The notes: generated by a model not told the origin, from the sequence alone. A stretch of 64,000 nucleotides of DNA from an uncultured Kocuria sp. (GCF_947500125.1 NZ_CANMRA010000012.1:1-64000); one strand, 5' to 3'. Positions 26,655-36,222 are shown, numbered from the stretch's first letter. Numbers and translations are program-made.

Positions 26655-28387
26655 CAGGCCACCTCCTCCGCGCCGGTCTGCGACTCCACGATCTCCCGGT
26701 AGGTCCCGGAGCGGGCCAGCAGCTCGTCGTGGGTCCCGCGCGCCGTGATCCGGCCCGCGTCCAGGACGAGGATCTGGTCCGCGTCCCGGATGGTGGACAC
26801 GCGCTGGGCCACCACGAGGACGGTCGCGTCCCGGGTCACCGGCACGAGGGCGGCGCGCAGCCGGGCGTCGGTGCCGACGTCGAGGGCGGAGAACGAGTCG
26901 TCGAAGAGGTACACCGCGGGCCGGGCCACCAGCGCCCGGGCGATGCACAGGCGCTGCCGCTGCCCGCCGGAGACGTTCGCTCCGCCCTGGGCGATCGGGG
27001 CGTCGAGCCCCTCGGGCATCCGGCGCACGAAGTCCTCCGCCTGCGCCGTGCGCAGGGCCGCCCACAGCTCCTCGTCCGTGGCGCCGGCGTCGCCGAGACG
27101 GAGGTTGGAGGCCACGGTGCCGGAGAACAGGTAGGGGCGCTGCGGCACGAGGGCCACGCGCGCGGCGATCTGGTCGTGGGACAGGCGGGGCAGCGGGACG
27201 CCGTCGAGCTCCACGGTCCCGCCGGTGGGGTCCAGCAGCCGGGGGACGAGGTGGAGCAGGGTGGATTTCCCGGACCCGGTGGCGCCGATGACGGCGGTCG
27301 TCCGGCCCGGCTCGGCGCGCAGGCACACGCCGTCGAGCACGGGGGCCTCCGCCCCCGGGTAGCGGAACGTGACGTCGCGCAGCTCCACCACACCGGAGCA
27401 GGAGTCGGGGACCACCGGCTCGTCGGGCTCCCGGAGGGAGGGCACGGTGTGCAGGACCTCGCTGATGCGCTCGGCGCACACCATGGCGCGCGGGACCATC
27501 ATGACCATGAACGTCCCCATCATCACGGCCGTGAGGATCTGCAGGAGGTACTGCAGGAACGCGGTGAGCGAGCCGACCTGGATCTGTCCGGCGTCCACCC
27601 GCTGACCGCCGAACCAGAGGACGGCGGTCGTGGCCAGGTGCAGGATCATGCTGATGACCGGGAACATCAGCACGAACAGGGAGCCGATGCGCACGGAGAC
27701 GTCGGTGAGCTCCCGGTTGGCGGCCGCGAAGCGCCGGCGCTCGTGGTCCTCGCGGACGAAGGCCCGCACCACCCGGATGCCGACGATCTGCTCGCGCAGC
27801 ACCGCGTTGATCCGGTCGATCCGTCCCTGCATGAGCCGGAAGAGGGGCATGAGCAGGCCGACCAGCACTCCCACCGCGATCCCGAGCACGGGCACCGAGA
27901 CCCACACGAGCCATGAGAGGCCGACGTCCTCCCGGAGGGCCATGACGATCCCGCCGACGCACATGATGGGCGCGGCCACCATGAAGTTGAGCCCCAGGAG
28001 CACGAGCATCTGGATCTGCTGGACGTCGTTGGTGCCCCGCGTGATGAGGGTGGGGGCCCCGAAGCGGCTGACCTCGCGGGAGCCGAAGGAGCCGACCTGC
28101 CGGTGGACGGCACAGCGGAGGTCGCGGCCGGTGCCCATGGCCGCCCGGGCCGAGCAGTACACCGCGGCGACGGCCGCCGTCACCTGCAGGAGCGCGACGA
28201 CGAGCATCACCTCCCCGACGCGCAGGATCAGCCCGGTGTCCCCCCGGGTGACGCCCTCGTCGATGATCCGGGCATTGAGGCTCGGCAGGAGCAGCGCGGC
28301 GATCGTGGCCACGAGCTGCAGGGCGACGACGGCCAGCACCCACGGCAGGTAGCGGCCGGTGTGCTGCCGGACGAGACGGAGAAGCAT
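26654..28387 (-). CDS. ABC exporter subunit with degenerate ATP site
   Basis: 577 residues. Six membrane helices occupy about 15-310, then an ATPase domain with VIGATGSGKSTL (Walker A) and an intact NVSGGQRQR signature. Walker B reads YLFDDSFSALD, where the catalytic Glu is Asp, and the H-loop His is Gln (VVAQRVS). This is the standard pattern of the non-hydrolysing half of a heterodimeric exporter. It is first in an operon with the canonical subunit and the DUF3817 gene. Substrate is not evident. Confidence 0.88.
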   Translation of the reverse strand: MLLRLVRQHTGRYLPWVLAVVALQLVATIAALLLPSLNARIIDEGVTRGDTGLILRVGEVMLVVALLQVTAAVAAVYCSARAAMGTGRDLRCAVHRQVGSFGSREVSRFGAPTLITRGTNDVQQIQMLVLLGLNFMVAAPIMCVGGIVMALREDVGLSWLVWVSVPVLGIAVGVLVGLLMPLFRLMQGRIDRINAVLREQIVGIRVVRAFVREDHERRRFAAANRELTDVSVRIGSLFVLMFPVISMILHLATTAVLWFGGQRVDAGQIQVGSLTAFLQYLLQILTAVMMGTFMVMMVPRAMVCAERISEVLHTVPSLREPDEPVVPDSCSGVVELRDVTFRYPGAEAPVLDGVCLRAEPGRTTAVIGATGSGKSTLLHLVPRLLDPTGGTVELDGVPLPRLSHDQIAARVALVPQRPYLFSGTVASNLRLGDAGATDEELWAALRTAQAEDFVRRMPEGLDAPIAQGGANVSGGQRQRLCIARALVARPAVYLFDDSFSALDVGTDARLRAALVPVTRDATVLVVAQRVSTIRDADQILVLDAGRITARGTHDELLARSGTYREIVESQTGAEEVA

Positions 28388-28549
28388 GGCGTCCTCTCCT
28401 GAACGGGGGACGGTCGGAGCGGGCCGGGAGGCCCGGCACCCAGGGTACGGCCGGGCGCGGACAGCCTTCCGGCCCGGTCGGAGCGGCTGTCGTCACCGAA
28501 TGTGGCAATTCGTGAAGTGGATCACCACAACCCCTGGTAAAACCACACG

Positions 28550-28565
28550 AACTCACATAAACTCA
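28550..28565 (+). promoter_or_regulatory. Direct repeats upstream of fruR, candidate DeoR-type operator
   Basis: AACTCA at 28550-28555 recurs at 28560-28565, one helical turn apart, in an AT-rich patch 47 nt before the regulator's start. DeoR-type sugar repressors often bind direct repeats and control their own operon. No clear -35/-10 pair is called. Confidence 0.35.
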
Positions 28566-28611
28566 AGGGAACGCAGAGAAGTTCATCGTTCCCGTCCGTG
28601 AGGTGCACGCC

Positions 28612-29403
28612 ATGTTCGCAGAAGAACGCCAGGCCGAGATCGCCGAGCTGGTGGTCACGACCCGCCGGGTCAACGGCGCGGACCTGGCGCGCCGCTTCGA
28701 CGTCACCATGGAGACGGTCCGCCGCGACCTCGCGGCCCTCGAGGCCGCAGGCCGGCTCCGCAGGGTGCACGGGGGCGCCGTCTCCGCCGACCAGTCGACG
28801 TCCGACGAGAAGGCCATCTCGTCCCGCAAGCACGTGAACACCCCGGAGAAGCGGCGGATCGCGCAGGCCGCGTTCGACCTGCTGCGCACCAGCGGGGCGG
28901 GGGCCGTCGTGCTCGACGCCGGCAGCACCGTCGAGGCCCTGGCCGACCTCATCGTCCGCACCGACTCCAGCCTGCCGGACGGGCAGGAGCAGCTCATCAT
29001 CACCCACGCCCTGCACATCGCCGCCAAGCTCGCCGACGCCACGGGCATCGGGCTCGAGCTCGTCGGCGGGCGGGTCCGCAAGCTCACCTGGGCCGCCGCC
29101 GGCGGACGGGCCGCGGAGCACTACACCCGGCTGCGCCCCGACCTCGCCTTCGTGGGCTGCAACGGGATCCACGCCTCGTTCGGGCTGAGCACCCCGGACC
29201 CGATCGAAGCGGTCGTGAAGACCGCCATCATCCAGACCTCCCGGCGGGTCGTGGTCCTCTGCGACTCCGCCAAGCACGATCAGGAGACCCTCATGCGCTT
29301 CGCGTCGCTCGACGAAGTCGACACCCTCATCACCGACCGGGCGCCCGGTCCGGAACTGGCCGCCGCCCTCGAGGAGGCCGACGTCGAGGTGGTGATCGCG
29401 TGA
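28612..29403 (+). CDS. fruR: DeoR-family regulator of the fructose operon (FruR-like)
   Basis: 263 residues from ATG 28612; a GTG at 28603 is possible. The N-terminal helix-turn-helix, FAEERQAEIAELVV then VTMETVRRDLAALEAAGRL, is the DeoR signature. Residues about 80-263 form the DeoR sensor domain (DAGSTVEALADL, DLAFVGCNGIHASFG), which in this family binds a phosphosugar such as fructose-1-phosphate. Its GTGA overlaps the start of fruK, so it heads the operon and probably represses it. Confidence 0.88.
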   Translation: MFAEERQAEIAELVVTTRRVNGADLARRFDVTMETVRRDLAALEAAGRLRRVHGGAVSADQSTSDEKAISSRKHVNTPEKRRIAQAAFDLLRTSGAGAVVLDAGSTVEALADLIVRTDSSLPDGQEQLIITHALHIAAKLADATGIGLELVGGRVRKLTWAAAGGRAAEHYTRLRPDLAFVGCNGIHASFGLSTPDPIEAVVKTAIIQTSRRVVVLCDSAKHDQETLMRFASLDEVDTLITDRAPGPELAAALEEADVEVVIA

Positions 29404-30374
29404 TCCTCACCGTCACCCTCAACCCGTCCTTCGACCGCACGGTCGAGCTCCCGGCTCCGTTGCGCCGCGGCGCCGTCCAGCGCGCCGACGGCGCCCGGCA
29501 GGACGCCGGCGGCAAGGGCGTGAACATCTCCCGGGCGCTGCGTGCGAGCGACGTCCCGACCCTGGCCGTGCTGCCGGGCGATCCCGGCGACCCGCTGCTG
29601 GCGGAGCTCGCCGCGGCCGGGGTCCCGTACGAGACGGTGCCCGTCGGCGCCCCGATCCGCTCGAACGTCACGATCACCGAGCCGGACGGCACCACCACCA
29701 AGATCAACGCCCCGGGGGCGCCGCTGGGTCCCGAGCACGTCGACGCCGTCGTCGAGCTCCTCGTGCACCGCGGCGCGCAGGCCTCCTGGGTGGTCCTGGC
29801 CGGCTCCCTGCCGCCGGGCGCCCCCGAGGACGTCTACGCGCGGATCGTCCGCCGTGTCCGGTCGGCACTGGGGGAGCGCTCGCCCCGGTTCGCCGTGGAC
29901 ACGTCCGGGGCGGCGCTGCGCGGCGCCGTGTCCGGCGACGACGCCCTGCCCGACCTCATCAAGCCCAACGGCGAGGAGCTCGCCGAGCTCGTGGGGACGG
30001 TCGACGGCGAACGGCTCGAGGCCGATCCCGACCTCGCGGCCACGACCGCCGCCGCGCTCGTGGGCCGCGGCCTGGGCGCGGTCCTCACCACGCTCGGGGC
30101 CGGCGGGGCGGTGCTCACCGTCGCGGAGGGCTCCTGGCACGCCGTCCACGACCCCGTGGCCGTGCGCTCCACCGTGGGCGCCGGCGACAGCTCGCTCTCG
30201 GGCTACCTGATCGCCCAGGAGCGCGGCGACGCGCCGCCGGACTGCCTGCGGCAGGCCGTGGCCTCCGGGTCCGCGGCGGCCGCCCTGCCGGGCACCCGGG
30301 TCCCGGCCCTCTCCGAGACCACCCCGGAGGCGGTCACCGTGCGGGAGCTCCCCGCGCGCGCCGTCTCCGGCTGA
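29400..30374 (+). CDS. fruK: 1-phosphofructokinase
   Basis: 324 residues from GTG, overlapping the regulator gene by 4 nt. PfkB-family motifs are clear: GGKGVNISRAL (sugar binding), VVLAGSLPPG, KPNGEEL and GAGDSSLSGYL carrying the catalytic Asp near the C-terminus. It phosphorylates fructose-1-phosphate to fructose-1,6-bisphosphate. Being between fruR and the fructose PTS permease fixes the substrate. The usual GAGDS-T/S-VAG is slightly changed (SSLSG), without loss of the Asp. Confidence 0.93.
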   Translation: MILTVTLNPSFDRTVELPAPLRRGAVQRADGARQDAGGKGVNISRALRASDVPTLAVLPGDPGDPLLAELAAAGVPYETVPVGAPIRSNVTITEPDGTTTKINAPGAPLGPEHVDAVVELLVHRGAQASWVVLAGSLPPGAPEDVYARIVRRVRSALGERSPRFAVDTSGAALRGAVSGDDALPDLIKPNGEELAELVGTVDGERLEADPDLAATTAAALVGRGLGAVLTTLGAGGAVLTVAEGSWHAVHDPVAVRSTVGAGDSSLSGYLIAQERGDAPPDCLRQAVASGSAAAALPGTRVPALSETTPEAVTVRELPARAVSG

Positions 30375-30438
30375 CCAGCCCCACCCCACCTCATCCGAAC
30401 CACCCGGGCCACCGGCCCGGCCGCTCAAGGAGGACATC

Positions 30439-32586
30439 GTGTCCGAGCTCATCACTCCCGACCTGGTCTCGCTCGACCAGGACCTGGGGACAGACAAGGA
30501 AACCGTCATCGGCCGGCTCGCCGCCCTGGTGCAGCGCACCGGTCGCGCCGAGCAGCTGGACGGGCTGCTGGCGGACGCCATCGCCCGCGAGAACAAGACC
30601 GCCACCGGCATCCCCGGCGGCATCGCGATCCCGCACTGCCGCTCCACCGCCGTGACCGAGCCGACGCTGGTCATGGCTCGGCTGGCGCAGGGCGTCCCCT
30701 GGGGCGCCAAGGACGGCCCGGCCGACATCGTCTTCTTCATCGCGGCACCCGAGGGAGCCGACCAGACGCACCTGAAGCTGCTGGCCAAGCTCGCCCGCTC
30801 GCTGATGAAGAAGGACTTCGTGGCGGCACTGCGCGCCGCCCGGTCCGAGCAGGAGATCGTCCGGATCGTCGACGACGCCCTGGGACTCGGCGGGACCGCC
30901 GACACCGCACCGGCCGAGGGGGCCTCCGCGACCGGCACGGGGGCCGCCGGCGCCACGTCCGCCGCCGCGGTGCCCGCCTCGGTGGACTCCCGGTCCGACG
31001 ACGGGGGCTCCGCCCCGGCGCCGGCCGCGCAGACCGGCGGCGACGCCGAGAGCGCCGGCCCGCACGCCGGCAAGCGGATCGTGGCCGTCACCGCCTGCCC
31101 CACCGGCATCGCCCACACCTACATGGCCGCGGACGGGCTGACCTACGCGGCCGAGGACATGGGGATCGACCTGCAGGTCGAGACCCAGGGCTCCGCCGGC
31201 TTCACCAAGCTCGACCCCGCGACCATCGCCGCGGCGGACGCGGTGATCTTCGCGACCGACGTCGACGTCCGGGACCGCTCCCGGTTCGCCGGCAAGCCCT
31301 ACGTCGCCTCGCCGGTCAAGCGCGGCATCGACGAGCCGAAGGTCATGATCGAGGAGGCTCTCGCCAACGCCGAGAACCCCAACGCCCCGCGCGTGCAGGG
31401 CGGGACCGGCGCGGACGCCGAGCAGGGCGCGTCGACCGGCGCCAACGAGGGCTGGGGCACCCGCATCCGCAAGGCCGTGATGACCGGTGTCAGCTACATG
31501 ATCCCGTTCGTGGCCGCGGGCGGGCTGCTGATGGCCTTCGGGTTCATGGTGGCCGGCGCGGACATCGCCAACATCGCCGACGACGTGCTGACCGGCTCCA
31601 CCGTCTGGAACCTCGGCGAGTTCACCCTCGCCCAGTACATCGGCGCGGTCCTGTTCAAGATGGGCAACCTGGCCATGAGCCTGCTGGTGCCCGCACTGGC
31701 CGGCTACATCGCCTACGGCCTGAGCGACCGCCCCGGCATCGCCCCCGGTTTCGCGGCCGGCCTGGTCGCGAACTTCATGGGCGCCGGCTTCCTCGGCGGC
31801 ATCGTGGGCGGCCTGCTGGCCGGTCTCGCCGCCTACTGGCTCGCGCAGCCCCGGCTGCCCCGCTGGCTGGGCTCCCTGATGCCCGTGGTGATCATCCCGC
31901 TGCTCGCCACGATCTTCTCCTCCGGTCTGCTCCTGCTGGTGCTGGGCGGTCCGATCGCCACGTTCATGGCCTGGCTGACCGAGTGGCTCAACGGCATGAC
32001 GGGCGCCGGCGTCCTCGTCCTCGGCGCGATCCTGGGTCTCATGATGGGCGCCGACCTGGGCGGCCCGATCAACAAGGTGGCCTACACGTTCGCCGCCGCC
32101 GGCCTCGGTGCGGCGACCGCCGCGAACACCGCCCCGCAGGAGGTCATGGCAGCGGTCATGGCCGCCGGCATGGTGCCCCCGCTGGCCATGGCCCTCGCCT
32201 CGACGGTCGCCAAGCGCTACTTCACGGTCGCCGAGCAGGAGAACGGCAAGGCGGCCTGGCTGCTGGGTCTGTCCTTCATCTCCGAGGGCGCCATCCCGTT
32301 CGCCGCGGCCGACCCCCTGCGCGTGCTGCTCTCGACCATGGCCGGCGGCGCGACCGCCGGTGCGCTGAGCATGACCTTCGGGGTCACCCTGGCCGCTCCG
32401 CACGGCGGGGTGTGGGTGCTGCCGGTGATCGGCAACCCGCTGCTGTTCCTGCTGGCGGTGGTCGCCGGTACGGTGGTAACCGCAGTGCTCGTGATCGCGC
32501 TCAAGCACGTGGGCGGTGTGCACGGGAAGGTCGCGGACTCGTCGACCTCGCGCGCCGGTGCGGCCACCGTCCCGGCGACCGCCTGA
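30439..32586 (+). CDS. fruA: Fructose-specific PTS permease, IIA-IIB-IIC fusion
   Basis: 715 residues from GTG with AAGGAGG upstream. IIA at 1-150 with phospho-accepting His66 (AIPHCRS). An Ala/Gly/Ser-rich linker follows, then IIB at about 212-310 with Cys220 in TACPTGIAHTYMA. IIC occupies about 350-700 with eight or more membrane helices and GLMMGADLGGPINKVAYTF. It imports fructose and phosphorylates it to fructose-1-phosphate, the substrate of FruK. Phosphate comes from enzyme I and HPr encoded just downstream. Confidence 0.95.
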   Translation: MSELITPDLVSLDQDLGTDKETVIGRLAALVQRTGRAEQLDGLLADAIARENKTATGIPGGIAIPHCRSTAVTEPTLVMARLAQGVPWGAKDGPADIVFFIAAPEGADQTHLKLLAKLARSLMKKDFVAALRAARSEQEIVRIVDDALGLGGTADTAPAEGASATGTGAAGATSAAAVPASVDSRSDDGGSAPAPAAQTGGDAESAGPHAGKRIVAVTACPTGIAHTYMAADGLTYAAEDMGIDLQVETQGSAGFTKLDPATIAAADAVIFATDVDVRDRSRFAGKPYVASPVKRGIDEPKVMIEEALANAENPNAPRVQGGTGADAEQGASTGANEGWGTRIRKAVMTGVSYMIPFVAAGGLLMAFGFMVAGADIANIADDVLTGSTVWNLGEFTLAQYIGAVLFKMGNLAMSLLVPALAGYIAYGLSDRPGIAPGFAAGLVANFMGAGFLGGIVGGLLAGLAAYWLAQPRLPRWLGSLMPVVIIPLLATIFSSGLLLLVLGGPIATFMAWLTEWLNGMTGAGVLVLGAILGLMMGADLGGPINKVAYTFAAAGLGAATAANTAPQEVMAAVMAAGMVPPLAMALASTVAKRYFTVAEQENGKAAWLLGLSFISEGAIPFAAADPLRVLLSTMAGGATAGALSMTFGVTLAAPHGGVWVLPVIGNPLLFLLAVVAGTVVTAVLVIALKHVGGVHGKVADSSTSRAGAATVPATA

Positions 32587-32635
32587 TCCGACCGGGCTCC
32601 CGTCCGGCAACGACTCCCCGAGGAAGAGGAACACC

Positions 32636-34336
32636 ATGCAGACACTGACAGGCGTGGGGGTGTGCGCGGGCCGCGTCATCGGCGAGCTCGTGAGCATGCC
32701 GGAACCCGTCTCCGAGCCGGCCGCGGGGCTGACCCTGCGGGACGAGGAGCCCGAGGCGGCGGTGGCCCGGCTGCAGTCGGCCGCGGCCGCCGTCAAGGCG
32801 GAGCTCAAACGGCGCGCCGAGGTCGCTGTCGAGAAGGACGCCGCGGACGTGCTCAAGTCCACCGCCCTGATGGCCGGGGACAAGGCGCTGCTGAAGAACG
32901 CCGCGAAGCTCATCACCGGGAAGGGGCTCGCCCCCGAGCGGGCCCTGTGGGAGGCCGCGAGCGACTACGCCGACCAGATGCGCGCCCTCGGCGGGTACAT
33001 GGCCGAGCGCGCCGCGGACATCGAGGACGTCCGGGCGCGGCTCGTGTCCCAGCTGCAGGGGCTGCCCATGCCGGGCGTGCCGCACCGGGACGTCCCGTTC
33101 GTGCTGACCGCCGAGGACCTGGCGCCCGCCGACACCGCGACCCTGGATCCCGAGCTGGTCCTGGCACTGGTCACCTCCGGCGGCGGGCCGCAGTCCCACA
33201 CGGCCATCCTGGCCCGCAACCTGGGGCTGCCCGCCGTCGTGGCGGCCCGGGGCGTCGAGGCGCTCGCGGACGGCACGCGCGTGTTCGTGGACGGGGCCAC
33301 CGGCGAGATCCGCACGGAGCCCGGCGAGGAGGAGGAGGAGCTCGTGGAGGCCTGGGTGCGCAGCGCCGCGGCGCGCACCGCCTTCGACGGCCAGGGCGTG
33401 CTCTCGGACGGCACCGAGGTGCCGCTGCTCGCCAACGTGGGCACTCCCGAGGACGCCCGCACGGCGGCCGCGGCCGGGGCCCAGGGCGTGGGGCTGCTGC
33501 GCACCGAGTTCTGCTTCCTGGGCCGGGACAAGGAGCCCTCCGTCGAGGAGCAGGTGGAGCAGTACACCGCGATCCTCGAGTCCTTCGCCGGCAAGAAGGT
33601 CGTGGTCCGCACCCTCGACGCCGGGGCGGACAAGCCCCTGCCCTTCCTCACCGACACCGCCGAGCCGAATCCGGCGCTCGGGGTGCGCGGCTTCCGCACC
33701 GACCGGTCCGTCCCGGGCGTGCTCGCCCGCCAGCTCGAGGCGATCGCGCTGGCGGAGGAGGCCACGGACGCGGACGTGTGGGTCATGGCCCCGATGATCG
33801 CCACGACCTCCGAGGCCCGGGACTTCGCCGCGATGGCCAGGGCCGCCGGCCTGCGCGTTCCCGGGGTCATGGTCGAGACGCCGTCCGCGGCCGTCACCGC
33901 CGACCAGATCCTGCGCCACGTCGAGTTCGTCTCCCTGGGCACCAACGACCTGACCCAGTACACGATGGCCGCGGACCGGATGATGGGCTCGCTCGCGGAG
34001 CTCAACAACCCCTGGCAGCCCGCCGTGCTGCGCATGATCCGCTACACCGTGGAGGGCGCCCTCCGCGCGGAGTCCGAGGGCGCCGGCCGGCGCAACGTGG
34101 GCGTCTGCGGCGAGGCCGCGGCCGACCCCGCGCTCGCCGTGGTGCTCGTGGGCCTCGGGGTGCACACCCTGTCCATGAGCCCCCGGGGACTGGCCCCGGT
34201 CGCCGCCGTGCTGCGCAGCGTCGACCTCGCCACCGCCCGGGCCCTCGCCGAGCTCGCGATCGAGCAGCCCAGCGCCGAGGACGCCTCCGCGGCCGTGCGG
34301 ACGGAGCTCAGCGTGCTCGCCGAGCTCGGCCTCTGA
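32636..34336 (+). CDS. ptsI: PTS enzyme I (phosphoenolpyruvate-protein phosphotransferase)
   Basis: 566 residues from ATG 32636, with GAGGAAGAGGAA upstream. The phosphohistidine domain has SGGGPQSHTAILARNLG with active His188. The C-terminal PEP-binding barrel shows LLRTEF, VRTLDAGADKPL, SLGTNDLTQYTMAADR and GVCGEAAADP with the catalytic Cys. It takes phosphate from PEP and passes it to HPr. Length matches the family. It lies 49 nt after fruA in the same orientation. Confidence 0.95.
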   Translation: MQTLTGVGVCAGRVIGELVSMPEPVSEPAAGLTLRDEEPEAAVARLQSAAAAVKAELKRRAEVAVEKDAADVLKSTALMAGDKALLKNAAKLITGKGLAPERALWEAASDYADQMRALGGYMAERAADIEDVRARLVSQLQGLPMPGVPHRDVPFVLTAEDLAPADTATLDPELVLALVTSGGGPQSHTAILARNLGLPAVVAARGVEALADGTRVFVDGATGEIRTEPGEEEEELVEAWVRSAAARTAFDGQGVLSDGTEVPLLANVGTPEDARTAAAAGAQGVGLLRTEFCFLGRDKEPSVEEQVEQYTAILESFAGKKVVVRTLDAGADKPLPFLTDTAEPNPALGVRGFRTDRSVPGVLARQLEAIALAEEATDADVWVMAPMIATTSEARDFAAMARAAGLRVPGVMVETPSAAVTADQILRHVEFVSLGTNDLTQYTMAADRMMGSLAELNNPWQPAVLRMIRYTVEGALRAESEGAGRRNVGVCGEAAADPALAVVLVGLGVHTLSMSPRGLAPVAAVLRSVDLATARALAELAIEQPSAEDASAAVRTELSVLAELGL

Positions 34337-34416
34337 CCCGCGGTCCGCACCCGCACGCACCACCCCAACCCCCGGGGTCCGACACCCAGGACCCCGCAAC
34401 CCGAAGGAGAACCACC

Positions 34417-34695
34417 ATGGCAGAACGCACCGCCACCATCGCCTCGTCCGTGGGACTGCACGCCCGCCCCGCCGCGATCTTCGCCGAGGCGGCAGGGGAG
34501 TACGACCTCGAGATCACCATCGCCGCCGAGGGCGAGCCCGAGGACGAGGCCATGGACGCCTCGAGCGTGCTGTCGCTGATGTCCCTCGGCGCCGGCCAGG
34601 GGGACAAGGTCGTCCTCCGTGCCGAGGGCGCGGGTGCCGACGACGCGCTCGACCACCTCGTGCAGATCCTCGAGACGGACCACGACGCCGAGTAG
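34417..34695 (+). CDS. ptsH: PTS phosphocarrier protein HPr
   Basis: 92 residues from ATG 34417, with GAAGGAGA upstream. GLHARPAA carries phospho-accepting His15. The region MDASSVLSLMSLGAGQGD holds Ser49 and Ser50 near the regulatory Ser46 position of Firmicutes HPr, but no HPr kinase is visible here. It carries phosphate from enzyme I to the FruA IIA domain. It is last in the operon, with a strong terminator 20 nt after the stop. Confidence 0.95.
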   Translation: MAERTATIASSVGLHARPAAIFAEAAGEYDLEITIAAEGEPEDEAMDASSVLSLMSLGAGQGDKVVLRAEGAGADDALDHLVQILETDHDAE

Positions 34696-34715
34696 GACCA
34701 CCCCGCACCGTCCTG

Positions 34716-34755
34716 CCACGGCGCCCGCCCACCGCACGGTGGGCGGGCGCCGTGG
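34716..34755. terminator. Terminator of the fructose PTS operon, 18-bp perfect stem
   Basis: CCACGGCGCCCGCCCACC pairs with its complement over a 4-nt GCAC loop. The outer arm CCACGGCGCCC is the same as in the terminator at 9011-9047. Confidence 0.88.
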
Positions 34756-34835
34756 CGTGCCCGGACGTGTCCTGCGGGCCTCCCACGTGCGCCGACTACC
34801 GTGGAGGGGATGCCCGTTCACCCGATGGAGGACCG

Positions 34836-36038
34836 ATGACCGCCGCTCGACCACCGCTCGACCACCGACGCCGGGATCCGGAGCACGCCGCGCAGGCGCC
34901 GCGGCGGGCGCTCATCGTGGGCACGGGCCGGGACCGGGGAGCCCTCGCGGCGGCACGCGCGCTCGGGCGGGCGGGCTGGCACGTGGGCGTCGGCACCCCG
35001 GACGGGCCGGGCATGCTCGGTGCCACCCGGGCGGCCGCGGTCCGCCACGAGGTGCCGCGCCCGCGCGGGGACGGGGCCGGTTTCATCGACGGCGTCCGCC
35101 GGGCGGTCGCGGACGGCGCCTACGACGTCGTCTTCGGCGCCGGCGACGACTGGATGGCCGCGGTCTCGGCGTACCGCCAGCACATCCCGGCGGCCGTGGC
35201 GCACCCCGGCCCCGACGTGGTCGCGGCGGCCCTCGACAAGGTAGGCCTCACGGACCGGGCGGCCCGAGCGGGCCTGACCGCTCCCCGGACGCTGACGGCC
35301 ACGGACGAGGCGCTCGCCGCCTGGGACGGCCCGGTCGTCGTGAAGTGCCGGGCGCACTGGGCGCCGGGGCAGACCCGGCCCCACCGCATCGAGGCCAAGC
35401 TCTTCCCGGACGCCTCCGCCGCCGCCGGACAGGTCCGGCGCATCAGCGGGGCCGGCGCCGAGCCGGTGCTCCAGGCACCGGTGCGCGGCACCCTCGGGGC
35501 CCTGATCGGGGTCTACCACGACGGGCGCCTGCACGGGCGGGTGCAGCAGACCACCTCCCGGCTGTGGCCCACGCCCAACGGCGTCTCGGCCCGCGCGCAC
35601 ACGGTGCCCGTCGACGAGGCGCTCGCGGCCCGCGCCGAGGTGCTGCTGCGGGAGCTGGGCTGGTGGGGCCTCGTGGAGCTGCAGTTCCTCACCGGGGACG
35701 ACGGCGTCCCGCAGCTCATCGACCTCAACGGCCGCTTCTTCGGCTCGATGGCCCTGGCCGAGTCCGCCCGCCCCGGGCTCGCCGACGCGTGGGGCCGGCT
35801 GGTCCTCGGCGCCCCCGTGCCGGAGCTGCCGGACGCCCGCCCCGGGGTCCGCTACGCCTGGCTCGCCGGGGACCTGCGCCGGGCGTCCGTGGAGCGCCGC
35901 GGCGGTCTGGCCGCGGACGTCGCCGACACCCTCCGCTGGGGCCGCGGCGCCCAGCACAGCGTGTGGGACCCGCGCGATCCCGGACCCACCTGGCACCTGG
36001 CCACGTGGCGGCTCGGGTACGGCGTCCGTTCCCGGTAG
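34836..36038 (+). CDS. ATP-grasp family protein of unknown substrate
   Basis: 400 residues from ATG 34836, with GGAGG 5 nt upstream. The order is an N-terminal Rossmann-like part (ALIVGTGRDRGALAAARALG), a central segment with VVVKCRAHWAPG as a nucleotide-binding strand and Lys, and a C-terminal metal site (ELQFLTGDDGVPQLIDLNGRF), typical of ATP-grasp carboxylate-amine or carboxylate-thiol ligases. Similar proteins act in peptide, cell-surface or polyglutamate-type modification. No partner gene fixes the substrate; the following genes (MurJ, FemX) are envelope genes, which hints at a wall role but is weak evidence. Confidence 0.75.
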   Translation: MTAARPPLDHRRRDPEHAAQAPRRALIVGTGRDRGALAAARALGRAGWHVGVGTPDGPGMLGATRAAAVRHEVPRPRGDGAGFIDGVRRAVADGAYDVVFGAGDDWMAAVSAYRQHIPAAVAHPGPDVVAAALDKVGLTDRAARAGLTAPRTLTATDEALAAWDGPVVVKCRAHWAPGQTRPHRIEAKLFPDASAAAGQVRRISGAGAEPVLQAPVRGTLGALIGVYHDGRLHGRVQQTTSRLWPTPNGVSARAHTVPVDEALAARAEVLLRELGWWGLVELQFLTGDDGVPQLIDLNGRFFGSMALAESARPGLADAWGRLVLGAPVPELPDARPGVRYAWLAGDLRRASVERRGGLAADVADTLRWGRGAQHSVWDPRDPGPTWHLATWRLGYGVRSR

Positions 36039-36150
36039 GGCCGCCCGTCAGCGCCGCCGGCGCGCCGTCACTGCCGCGGGCGCGTCGTCCGCGGCGTATC
36101 GCCGGCCCCGGTGCCGGGGAGCGGCGTCCGCTCGCGGTAGGGCCGTCCGT

Positions 36151-36214
36151 GAGTCCGTGAGTCCGTGAGTCCGTGAGTCCGTGAGCCCGTGAGCCCGTGA
36201 GCCCGTGAGCCCGT
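36151..36214. repeat. 8-bp tandem repeat, eight copies
   Basis: GAGTCCGT occurs four times, then GAGCCCGT four times, head to tail. It lies 9 nt past the murJ stop codon, in the convergent gap with the ATP-grasp gene. The unit is not a multiple of 3. Flanking sequence (GGCGTCC then GGTAGGGCCG, near 36024 and 36124) is itself duplicated from the end of the ATP-grasp gene. Confidence 0.85.
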
Positions 36215-36222
36215 CGGCGCCC

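Noticed and set aside
24714..28556. A 1280-residue fused ABC protein
   Set aside because: The first half is the wrong frame of the partner subunit; each subunit has its own start, and they meet at a TGATG junction at 26654.
36151..36214. CRISPR-like array
   Set aside because: Units are 8 bp with no spacers and no cas genes; the same holds for the 6-, 10-, 13- and 16-bp arrays.
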